Below are positions 1 through 6,312 of a stretch of DNA of 6,663 nucleotides, in pieces. Position numbers and translations under genes: made by a program. The first letter of the stretch is position 1. Every line of letters begins with the position of its first letter. The stretch comes from Rhodospirillales bacterium (GTDB lineage: Bacteria > Pseudomonadota > Alphaproteobacteria > Rhodospirillales > JAOUPW01), in NCBI GenBank assembly GCA_029879665.1, contig JAOUPW010000111.1, positions 1-6,663 on the forward strand, read 5' to 3'. Below the pieces are notes generated by a model. That model ran no database searches. It was given only the letters and a program-made list of their open reading frames with translations, and was not told the origin of the DNA.

Positions 1-91
1 AAACGCCGGACGCGCGCGAACTCGACGATCCAGACGATTTTGCGTACCAGGTAATCAGCCAGGTCTTCGAGTTCGCGCGCGTCCGGCGTTT
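1..91. repeat. Perfect 25-bp inverted repeat at the window end, likely fold-back chimera
   Basis: Positions 1-25 are the exact reverse complement of 67-91, separated by a 41-nt spacer (26-66). Pairing stops at 26/66. The inner arm encodes normal nifJ sequence (TPDAREL), whereas the outer arm falls exactly where every family member should encode GGDGWAYDIG. This points to an amplification, ligation or assembly fold-back rather than a biological hairpin. A genuine inversion breaking nifJ is the alternative. Confidence 0.9.
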
Positions 92-2972
92 TGATGTTCG
101 CCAGGAACTGCTTGAGATCGGCGACGCGGGCGCGTTGCTGGGCGATCTCCGTTTCGTTCGATTGAGGAGCATTGATCAGGGCGCCGACCAACTCGGAATC
201 GGCCAGGGCGTCGGACAGTCCGGTCAGCAGGAATTGTGCCCGCTGCTTGTGATTGTCGATGCCCAGGCGCATGCCCAGGCCGAACTCGGCGTTGTCCTCG
301 AACAGCGAATTGGACCAGGCCGGTCCGCGTCCCTCGCAGTTGACGGTATAGGGCGTGGTCGGCAGGTTGCCGCCGTAAATGGACGAACAGCCGGTGGCGT
401 TGGCGATCAACGACCGGTCGCCGTAGAGTTGGGTGATCAGTTTGAGATAGGGCGTTTCGCCGCAGCCGGCGCAAGCGCCGGAGAATTCCATCAGGGGTTC
501 GGCGAATTGTGCCAACTTGACCGTGCCGCTGAGCTTGGAGCGGTCCGCTTCCGGCAGGCTGAGGAAGAATTCCCAGTTTTCCACCTCCGATTCGCGCAAG
601 GGGGATTGTGGCTGCATCATCAGGGACAGGCGCTCGGGGTTTTTCTTGTCCTTGCCCGGACAGACATGGACGCAGAGATGGCAGCCGGTGCAGTCTTCCG
701 GCGCGACCTGTACCGTATACAGCGCTTCACCGAATTCCTTGCCTTTGTAGGGCATGGACTGGAAGGTCGCGGGAGCGCCGTCGAGCTGCGCCGGTTCGTA
801 TTCCTTAACCCGGATCGCAGCGTGCGGGCAGACCAGCGCGCATTTGTTGCACTGAATGCACAACTCGGGAATCCATACCGGAATTTCCTGCGCCAGATTG
901 CGTTTTTCCCATTTTGTGGTGCCGACCGGCCAGGTGCCGTCGTTGGGAAATGCGCTGACCGGCAGCTTGTCGCCTTCGCCGGAAAGCAGGACCGCCGTAA
1001 CTTTCTGTACGAAGTCGGGCGCCTCGCGCGAGATCGTGTGGTGGGGGATATCCGGCGCTGAGACGATCGGCGGCAATGGCACTTCCGAAAGATGCGCGAG
1101 CGCCTGATCGACGCCAGCTTCGTTGTTGGCGACCACGTCCGCGCTCTTGTTGCCGTAGCTTTTGTGGATCGCCGACTTGATGTAGGTGATCGCCTCTTCG
1201 GTCGGAAGGACGTCGGAAATGGCAAAGAAACAGGTTTGCATGATGGTGTTGATGCGATTGCCGAGGCCGGCGCCGCGGGCGACCTTGTTGGCGTCGACGA
1301 TGAAAAACCTGAGCTGCTTGCTGATCAGGGCGTTTTGGACGTCGTGCGACAGCTTGTCCCAGATTTCGTTCGGCCCATAGGTGGTGTTGAGCAGGAAGGT
1401 GCCGCCGGGAGCGGCGTATTTAAGCACGTCCATCTTGTCGAGGAAGTGGAAATGGTGGCAGGCCAGAAACTGCGCCTGCTTGATCAGATAGGGCGAGCGG
1501 ATAGGTTTTTTGCTGAACCGCAAATGCGATACCGTTACCGCGCCGGCCTTCTTGGAATCGTAGACGAAATAACCCTGCACGTTGTGGTCGGTGTTCTCGG
1601 CGATAATCTTGATCGAATTCTTGTTGGCCCCCACGGTGCCGTCGGAACCGAGGCCGAAGAACACGCAACGGGCGACATCGGGCGATTCGACATAGGCGGA
1701 TTCGTCAACCGGCAGGGACAGATGCGTAACGTCGTCGACGATGCCCACCGTGAAGCGCGGCTTCGGGTTTTCGAGACCGAGGTGTTCGAACACCGCGCGC
1801 ACCATTGCCGGCGTGAATTCTTTCGAACCCAGCCCGTAACGGCCGCCGATGATGGCCGGCATGTGGTGGGAATTCCCCATGCCGACGGCCCCGGCGCTGA
1901 AAACAGAGGTGACCACATCCTGAAAGAGCGGCTCGCCGACCGAACCGGATTCCTTGGTGCGGTCGAGCACGGCGATGGCCTTGGTCGTCGCCGGCAGCGC
2001 GGCGACGAATTCGGCGGCCGGAAAGGGCCGATACAGCCGGATCTTGACGACGCCCACTTTCTCGCCTCTTTCGATCATCCGGTCTGCTTCTTCGTGTACG
2101 GTTTCGGCGCCGGACCCCATTATCACGATCACCCGTTCCGCTTCGGGATGGCCGACGTAGTCGACAAGTTTATATTGCCGCCCGGTGAGCGCGGCAAAAC
2201 GGTCCATGGTTTCCTGTACGTGATCCGGGCAGGTGTCGTAATACGGGTTGCGGGCTTCCTGCATCTGGAAGAAGGCATCCGGGTTTTGCGCCGTGCCGCG
2301 CAGCACAGGGGCATCGGGATTGAGCGCCCGGCGGCGGTGGTTGGCGATGTCGGCGGGATCCATCATCGCGCGCAGGTCGGCATCGCTCAGTTCCTCAATC
2401 CGATTTACCTCGTGCGAGGTGCGGAAGCCGTCGAAGAAGTGCAGGAATGGCACCCGCGCCTTCAGGGTCGCCGCCTGGCTGATGCAGGCCATATCGTGAG
2501 CTTCCAGTACCGAGCCCGAGGCGAGCATGGCGAAGCCGGTCTGGCGGCAGGCCATGACGTCGGACTGGTCGCCGAAGATTGACAGGCCGTGCGTCGCCAC
2601 GGTGCGCGCCGAAACGTGCATGCAGAAACTGGTCAGCTCACCGGCGATTTTGTACATGTTCGGAATCATCAGCAGCAGGCCCTGCGAGGCGGTGAATGTC
2701 GTGGTCAGCGCGCCGCTCTGCAGGGAACCGTGCACGGCGCCGGCGGCGCCGCCTTCGGACTGCATCTCGATCACTTCGGGAACGCCGCCCCAGATGTTTT
2801 TGAGTCCTTCGGACGACCACTGGTCGGCCCATTCGCCCATCGTCGAGGATGGGGTGATGGGGTAGATGGCGATAACCTCGTTGGTGCGGAAGGCGACCGA
2901 GGAGACGGCTTCATTACCGTCGACCGTGACCCGTCGCCGCGCGGTTTTCCCGTTGCTTTTTTTGATTTGCAT
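1..2972 (-). CDS. nifJ: Pyruvate:ferredoxin (flavodoxin) oxidoreductase, 3'-truncated by the window edge
   Basis: Cytosolic enzyme converting pyruvate, CoA and oxidised ferredoxin to acetyl-CoA, CO2 and reduced ferredoxin. I translated 990 codons without an internal stop; the full family length is about 1170-1200. Visible in order: N-terminal pyruvate domain with YPITPS (37-42), E73 in MQSEGG and R123 in SARTVATHG, with the same spacings as T31, E64 and R114 of the Desulfovibrio africanus enzyme; the central domains; the EKR motif (689-691); two 4Fe-4S ferredoxin motifs, C705/C708/C711/C715 and C761/C764/C767/C771; and the proximal-cluster cysteines C834, C837 and C862, also with D. africanus spacing. 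The start is ATG 2972-2970: a TAG lies directly before it and GGAG sits 7 nt upstream. After VWIV (to residue 983) the expected GGDGWAYDIG is replaced by EFARVRR, encoded by an inverted copy of nearby sequence, so codons 984-990 are probably not real. No nif genes are visible, so a role in nitrogen fixation is not shown. Confidence 0.96.
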   Translation of the reverse strand, partial: MQIKKSNGKTARRRVTVDGNEAVSSVAFRTNEVIAIYPITPSSTMGEWADQWSSEGLKNIWGGVPEVIEMQSEGGAAGAVHGSLQSGALTTTFTASQGLLLMIPNMYKIAGELTSFCMHVSARTVATHGLSIFGDQSDVMACRQTGFAMLASGSVLEAHDMACISQAATLKARVPFLHFFDGFRTSHEVNRIEELSDADLRAMMDPADIANHRRRALNPDAPVLRGTAQNPDAFFQMQEARNPYYDTCPDHVQETMDRFAALTGRQYKLVDYVGHPEAERVIVIMGSGAETVHEEADRMIERGEKVGVVKIRLYRPFPAAEFVAALPATTKAIAVLDRTKESGSVGEPLFQDVVTSVFSAGAVGMGNSHHMPAIIGGRYGLGSKEFTPAMVRAVFEHLGLENPKPRFTVGIVDDVTHLSLPVDESAYVESPDVARCVFFGLGSDGTVGANKNSIKIIAENTDHNVQGYFVYDSKKAGAVTVSHLRFSKKPIRSPYLIKQAQFLACHHFHFLDKMDVLKYAAPGGTFLLNTTYGPNEIWDKLSHDVQNALISKQLRFFIVDANKVARGAGLGNRINTIMQTCFFAISDVLPTEEAITYIKSAIHKSYGNKSADVVANNEAGVDQALAHLSEVPLPPIVSAPDIPHHTISREAPDFVQKVTAVLLSGEGDKLPVSAFPNDGTWPVGTTKWEKRNLAQEIPVWIPELCIQCNKCALVCPHAAIRVKEYEPAQLDGAPATFQSMPYKGKEFGEALYTVQVAPEDCTGCHLCVHVCPGKDKKNPERLSLMMQPQSPLRESEVENWEFFLSLPEADRSKLSGTVKLAQFAEPLMEFSGACAGCGETPYLKLITQLYGDRSLIANATGCSSIYGGNLPTTPYTVNCEGRGPAWSNSLFEDNAEFGLGMRLGIDNHKQRAQFLLTGLSDALADSELVGALINAPQSNETEIAQQRARVADLKQFLANIKTPDARELEDLADYLVRKIVWIVEFARVRR

Positions 2973-2992
2973 CTACCCACTCCACTCGCTCG

Positions 2993-3037
2993 GGCCCGTC
3001 GTCCGGACCACACCGTTTCGGTCCGAAAGCCCGGGCC
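2993..3037 (-). promoter_or_regulatory. Two-tier hairpin in the nifJ leader
   Basis: On the minus strand GGCCCG (3037-3032) pairs with CGGGCC (2998-2993). Inside it TCGGACC (3026-3020) pairs with GGTCCGG (3009-3003) including one G-U pair, around a 10-nt loop. It ends about 10 nt before the GGAG ribosome binding site of nifJ. Its position would allow an effect on translation or mRNA stability, but no known riboswitch class is recognised. A structure without regulatory function is equally possible in GC-rich DNA. Confidence 0.4.
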
Positions 3038-3045
3038 GGTTGCCA

Positions 3046-3064
3046 CGGTCGTTTTTCGCGACCG
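3046..3064 (-). other. Short 6-bp hairpin in the nifJ leader
   Basis: CGGTCG (3046-3051) and CGACCG (3059-3064) are perfect inverted repeats around a 7-nt loop. On the minus strand the loop is A-rich, so there is no U tract after the stem and it is not an intrinsic terminator for nifJ. It stands next to the larger hairpin at 2993-3037, giving a leader with several stems. Function unknown. Confidence 0.35.
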
Positions 3065-3163
3065 GGCAGTTTCAGGGCACACAATCCATCCGAGCCGAAA
3101 CCGGAAAAGTCAGGCCCCGCCTAAAGAATTGTTATCTCGCGGCATGTTGCGTCGTCTTTTAAT

Positions 3164-3169
3164 ATTATA
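3164..3169 (-). promoter_or_regulatory. Candidate -10 element of the nifJ promoter
   Basis: The minus strand reads a perfect TATAAT (3169 to 3164) in an AT-rich island, in contrast to the GC-rich surroundings. It lies downstream of the hydrolase terminator and upstream of nifJ. No good -35 hexamer is found at 16-18 nt (the sequence there is near GTACCC), so an activator may be needed or the match may be fortuitous. If used, transcription would start near 3157 and give a leader of about 185 nt. The 280-nt stretch 2973-3252 otherwise holds no supported gene. Confidence 0.5.
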
Positions 3170-3229
3170 CTCAATTCAAGGGCCCGGGGTACAGGGTTCA
3201 ATGAAAATCCGGAACCAGAAAAGATCATT

Positions 3230-3251
3230 AAAAGCGCCTTTAATAAAGGCG
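3230..3251 (-). terminator. Rho-independent terminator of the hydrolase gene
   Basis: On the minus strand CGCCTTT pairs perfectly with AAAGGCG around the 3-nt loop ATT (3251 to 3235), followed by C and TTTT (3233-3230). It begins 1 nt after the TAA stop of the hydrolase gene (3255-3253). Flanking TTAA sequences could lengthen the stem. It separates the hydrolase transcript from nifJ, which lies downstream on the same strand. Confidence 0.8.
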
Positions 3252-3252
3252 A

Positions 3253-4023
3253 TTAAGAAGCATTGCTTTCTTGCAGCAGGGATTCCAGGGTTCGTGTCAG
3301 GCGCGCCAGATCGGCGTCTTCCGACAGGCGGTGTCCGCCGTTCTTGACGAAGATGATTTCAACGTCCTCGCTTTGCAGCCGTTCGGAAATACGTAGCGCC
3401 GTTTGCCACGGCACGTCTTCGTCCTTCATACCCTGGATCAGCCGCACCGGGCAGTCGAGCGCAATGGGCCCGCGCAGCAGCAGGTGTTTCCTGCCGTCCT
3501 CGATCAGGGCCTGGGTGAAGGGCATCGGTTCAGGTTCGTATTCGCTTGTCATGTAAATGACGCCGTCCCGTTCCATCACCGAACGTTGTTCCGGCGATAG
3601 TTGATTTTCCAACAGGTCTTCGGTGAAATCGGGCGCCGCCGCGATCCCCAACAGGCCGGCGACGCGCGCGTTCAACTTGAGCGCCGCCCGCAGCATGATC
3701 CATCCGCCCATGGAAGAGCCGATCAGGATTTGCGGGCCTTCGGTTAGGGTTTCGATGGCGAAAATGGCGTCTTCCGTCCACTGGCCGATGGTGCCGTCGA
3801 TGAATTTTCCTGACGACTGTCCATGACCGGTGTAATCGAAGCGTAGAAACGCCTGTCCTCGCCTACGACAATATTCTTCCAGATGCAGCGCCTTGCTGCC
3901 GGTCATGTCAGAGTTATATCCGGTAAGAAACACCACCCCGGGAGGCTTGCCAGTGCTCAAGTGGTAGGCGATAGTCGCCCCGTCGCTACGGGTCAGGATG
4001 TCGGGATCGGGATTTTCGGTCAT
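3253..4023 (-). CDS. Alpha/beta hydrolase, ABHD10-like serine esterase/thioesterase
   Basis: A 256-residue cytosolic alpha/beta-hydrolase-fold protein with no signal peptide or membrane segment visible. The nucleophile elbow is GSSMGG (102-107) with Ser104 as the likely nucleophile; Asp201 in GMKDEDVPW and His231 in GGHRLS complete the triad. Gly35 and the FDYTGHGQSSG segment (62-72) fit the oxyanion-hole and strand-4 region. The elbow followed by W-I-M-L-x-A-A, the CPVRLIQGMKDEDVPW segment and the GHR around the histidine resemble animal ABHD10 (a mitochondrial S-depalmitoylase and acyl-glucuronide hydrolase), as I recall that family. The bacterial substrate is unknown. Start ATG 4023-4021 has only a weak ribosome binding site. 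It is transcribed away from the glycosyltransferases and has its own terminator, so it is probably monocistronic. Confidence 0.9.
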   Translation of the reverse strand: MTENPDPDILTRSDGATIAYHLSTGKPPGVVFLTGYNSDMTGSKALHLEEYCRRRGQAFLRFDYTGHGQSSGKFIDGTIGQWTEDAIFAIETLTEGPQILIGSSMGGWIMLRAALKLNARVAGLLGIAAAPDFTEDLLENQLSPEQRSVMERDGVIYMTSEYEPEPMPFTQALIEDGRKHLLLRGPIALDCPVRLIQGMKDEDVPWQTALRISERLQSEDVEIIFVKNGGHRLSEDADLARLTRTLESLLQESNAS

Positions 4024-4046
4024 GGCGGGTCCGGGAACTCGGTTGC

Positions 4047-4055
4047 TGGGATAAT
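4047..4055 (+). promoter_or_regulatory. Candidate extended -10 promoter for the glycosyltransferase operon
   Basis: The sequence TGGGATAAT matches an extended -10 (TGn plus a hexamer with 5 of 6 matches to TATAAT). No -35 is evident, which is tolerated by extended -10 promoters. Transcription would start near 4062 and leave a leader of about 72 nt ahead of the GT4 gene. It sits in the 110-nt divergent intergenic region. Evidence is motif only. Confidence 0.35.
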
Positions 4056-4078
4056 GAACATGCAGACACTAACACTTT

Positions 4079-4112
4079 CGCCCCCGGTGCGGAACGGGGG
4101 TGCGGAACGGGA
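4079..4112 (+). promoter_or_regulatory. GC-rich hairpin and 13-bp tandem repeat in the GT4 leader
   Basis: CCCCCG (4081-4086) pairs with CGGGGG (4095-4100) around an 8-nt loop, and 4079-4080 with 4101-4102 add a C-G and a G-U pair, giving 8 pairs. Overlapping it, a 13-bp unit beginning GTGCGGAACGGG occurs twice in tandem (4087-4099 and 4100-4112), differing only in the last base. No U tract follows, so it is not a terminator. The repeat could arise by slippage or serve as a binding site; neither is shown. Confidence 0.4.
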
Positions 4113-4133
4113 CAACATGACGATACACCGGAT

Positions 4134-5270
4134 ATGACATGCGTATTGCAAGTGCTTCCGGCGCTGGGACAGGGCGGCGGCGTTGAGCGGGGCACCGTCG
4201 AAATCGCCGACGCCATCGTCACCGCCGGCGGGCGCGCCCTGGTCGCCTCCCGTGGCGGCAATCTCGCCTACGAAGTCAAACGGTTTGGCGGCGAACATTT
4301 CGACCTGCCGTTGGACAGCAAAAACCCGTTGGTTATGTACTCCAATATCGGGCGGTTGGCGAACCTGATCGAAAGCCAGGGGGTGGATATCATCCACGCC
4401 CGTTCCCGCGCGCCGGCCTGGAGCGCCTATTATGCCGCGAAAAAAACCGGAATCCCCTTCATCACCACGTTTCACGGCACTTATTCGGCCGGCAATTGGC
4501 TCAAGTGGCGCTACAATTCGATCATGGCTCGGGGCGACCGGGTGATCGCCATCTCGAATTTTATCGCCGGGCATGTCCGCCGGAATTACGGCGTTCCCGT
4601 TTCGCGCCTGCGTACCATTCATCGCGGCGTCGATCTGGGCAAATTCGATCCCGATCAGGTGTCCGCCCAACGGGTGGTCACGCTGGCGGCCAAGTGGCGC
4701 CTTCCCGATGACATGCCGGTGGTCATGCTGCCCGGCCGCCTGACTCGGTGGAAGGGGCAGCCGACCTTCATCCGGGCCATCGCCAAGATGAAGAACCGCA
4801 ATATCCGCGCCCTGCTGGTGGGCTCGGACCAAGGGCGCACCGGATACCGCCGCGAACTGGAACGGCTGGTGGAGGCCTGCGGCGTCAACGAACAGGTTCG
4901 TTTCGTCGATCACTGCGACGACATGGCGGCGGCATATATGTTGGCCGACGTCGTGGTTTCGGCCTCCACCGATCCGGAAGCTTTCGGCCGGGTGGTGATC
5001 GAAGCCCAGGCCATGGGCCGCCCGGTGATCGCCACCGATCACGGCGGCGCCAAGGAAACGGTGATCGAGGGGAAGATCGGCTGGCTGGTTCCGCCGGGGG
5101 ATGAAGCCGCGCTGGCGCGAATTCTGGAAACCGCCACCGAACTGGACGAGGCGGCGCGGACGCGGTTGGTGAAAGACTCCATCGCCTACATCCAAACCAA
5201 TTTTTCAAAGGATACCATGTGCAAAAAAACCATTGCCGTTTATGAAGAAGTCCTGGGCCGGAAGTTTTAG
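4134..5270 (+). CDS. GT4-family glycosyltransferase, probably LPS/envelope glycan
   Basis: A 378-residue retaining, GT-B-fold glycosyltransferase that would transfer a sugar from a nucleotide donor on the cytoplasmic face of the inner membrane. Seen: N-terminal Rossmann start VLQVLPALGQGGGVERG (acceptor-side glycine loop), H114 in TTFHGTYS, the donor-site GRLTRWKG with R202 and K207, and the EX7E motif E282/E290 in PEAFGRVVIEAQAMGRPV followed by the TDHGGAKE loop, all in family order. The glycine loop is one glycine longer than the usual GGVERG form I recall. No in-frame ATG exists upstream, and the N-terminus matches the family, so ATG 4134 is chosen although its ribosome binding site is weak. 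The gene ends 2 nt before the GT9 gene, so the two are an operon and probably act on the same glycan, most likely LPS core. The exact sugar and linkage cannot be told. Confidence 0.93.
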   Translation: MTCVLQVLPALGQGGGVERGTVEIADAIVTAGGRALVASRGGNLAYEVKRFGGEHFDLPLDSKNPLVMYSNIGRLANLIESQGVDIIHARSRAPAWSAYYAAKKTGIPFITTFHGTYSAGNWLKWRYNSIMARGDRVIAISNFIAGHVRRNYGVPVSRLRTIHRGVDLGKFDPDQVSAQRVVTLAAKWRLPDDMPVVMLPGRLTRWKGQPTFIRAIAKMKNRNIRALLVGSDQGRTGYRRELERLVEACGVNEQVRFVDHCDDMAAAYMLADVVVSASTDPEAFGRVVIEAQAMGRPVIATDHGGAKETVIEGKIGWLVPPGDEAALARILETATELDEAARTRLVKDSIAYIQTNFSKDTMCKKTIAVYEEVLGRKF

Positions 5271-5272
5271 CC

Positions 5273-6229
5273 ATGACGACAGCGCCGCAAGAAAACGCCC
5301 CGGATCAAATCCTGGTCATCAAGCTGGGTGCATTAGGGGATTTCATGCAGGCCCTGGGGCCCTTCGCCGCCATTCGCGCCCATCATAGGCGCGCCCACAT
5401 TACCCTGTTGACCACGGCGCCATATGCGGATTTTGCCTCCGCTTCGCCCTACTTTGACGAAATCTGGACCGACAGCCGCCCCGGTGCGGCTCAGGTGTCG
5501 GGATGGCTGGCGTTGCGCCGCCGCCTGCGCCGCGGGAATTTTTCACGGATCTACGACCTGCAGACTTCCGATCGCAGTTCCCTTTATTTCCGTCTGTTCT
5601 GGCCCGGCCCTATTCCGCAATGGTCGGGTATTGCCAAGGGCTGTTCCCATCCCCATGCCAACCCGGATCGGGATACCCTGCACACCTTCGACCGGCAGGC
5701 GGAACAGTTGGCGATTGCGGGAATCAAAAAGGTGCCGCCGCCGGACCTTGCCTGGGTGACCGGGGATGCTGCCGCCTTTTCCCTGCCCGCGCCCTATGCC
5801 TTGCTGGTGCCGGGAGGCGCGCGGCATCGGCCGCATAAGCGCTGGCCGGTGGACCGCTTCGCCGTCCTGGCGCGGGCGCTTTGGGATCAGGGGGTAACGC
5901 CGGTGCTGTTGGGGGCGGCGGCGGAAGCGCCCCTGTTGCAGAAGCTCGCCGGCGAGGCGCCCTTTGCCCGTTCGCTGGCCGGGCAAACCGGGATTGCCGA
6001 TATTGTCGCCATGGCCCGCGATGCGCGGCTCGCCGTCGGCAACGATACCGGCCCCATGCACCTGACCGCGTCCGCGGGATGCCCGAGCGTCGTGCTCTAT
6101 TCTCATGATTCCGATCCGGCGCTGTGCGCCCAGCGGGGTCCGAAGGTAACGATCCTGAGGCGCGATTCCCTTGCCGGGCTTGACGTTGCCGATGTGTTGA
6201 ACGCCGCCGCCACCTTGACAGAAATGTGA
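5273..6229 (+). CDS. GT9-family glycosyltransferase (ADP-heptose:LPS heptosyltransferase-like)
   Basis: A 318-residue inverting GT-B enzyme of the heptosyltransferase family (WaaC/WaaF/RfaF type), which adds heptose or a related sugar to the inner core of lipopolysaccharide in the cytoplasm. Seen: N-terminal IKLGALGDF (16-24) with D23 in the position of the catalytic aspartate, VPGGARHRPHKRWP near 179-192 with K189 in the donor-phosphate region, and GNDTGPMH (256-263), the family signature that holds the nucleotide sugar. Length is slightly short of the usual 320-350 but all key motifs are present. GGAAG (5260-5264) sits 8 nt before ATG 5273, inside the end of the preceding gene, so translation is probably coupled. 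Which heptosyltransferase it is (I, II, III or a non-heptose relative) cannot be assigned. Confidence 0.93.
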   Translation: MTTAPQENAPDQILVIKLGALGDFMQALGPFAAIRAHHRRAHITLLTTAPYADFASASPYFDEIWTDSRPGAAQVSGWLALRRRLRRGNFSRIYDLQTSDRSSLYFRLFWPGPIPQWSGIAKGCSHPHANPDRDTLHTFDRQAEQLAIAGIKKVPPPDLAWVTGDAAAFSLPAPYALLVPGGARHRPHKRWPVDRFAVLARALWDQGVTPVLLGAAAEAPLLQKLAGEAPFARSLAGQTGIADIVAMARDARLAVGNDTGPMHLTASAGCPSVVLYSHDSDPALCAQRGPKVTILRRDSLAGLDVADVLNAAATLTEM

Positions 6230-6242
6230 ATCCCACTAGAGT
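6215..6242 (+). promoter_or_regulatory. Candidate sigma-70-type promoter for thrS
   Basis: A perfect TTGACA (6215-6220) is followed after 16 nt by TAGAGT (6237-6242, 4 of 6 matches to TATAAT). The -35 lies inside the last codons of the GT9 gene. Initiation near 6249 would give a leader of about 64 nt before thrS. A weak 5-bp stem (CAGCC with GGCTG, about 6257-6283) occurs in that leader, but I see no convincing T-box or terminator. thrS may also be read through from the glycosyltransferase operon. Confidence 0.4.
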
Positions 6243-6312
6243 CCGCCCCTTCTCGCAGCCCCCCTAAAGGCCCTGATTGGCTGGGGAAAAACGTATTGGA
6301 ATAAAGAAGTTC

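Noticed and set aside
135..2582. Long plus-strand ORFs of 308 and 496 codons (135-1061 and 1092-2582)
   Set aside because: They lie antisense to nifJ, which reads through without a stop and carries all family motifs. Long opposite-strand frames are common in GC-rich genes, and their translations show no recognisable domain.
3028..3050. Sigma-54 (-24/-12) promoter for nifJ, suggested by TGGCA on the minus strand
   Set aside because: The -24 half is partly matched, but no TTGC-type -12 element occurs at the required spacing, and no NifA upstream site (TGT-N10-ACA) was found.
3168..3182. FNR/FixK box near the nifJ -10 (CTTGAATTGAG)
   Set aside because: It lacks the TTGAT-N4-ATCAA dyad; only the outer bases are symmetrical, so an anaerobic-regulator site is not supported.
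2589..3347. Plus-strand ORFs running through the nifJ 5' region and leader (2589-3347 and 2866-3162)
   Set aside because: They overlap the nifJ start, the leader hairpins and the hydrolase terminator, have no ribosome binding site that stands out, and encode no recognisable protein.
4020..5195. A 391-codon minus-strand ORF antisense to the GT4 gene
   Set aside because: Its translation has shadow-frame composition and no family motif, while the plus strand encodes a complete GT4 enzyme over the same bases.
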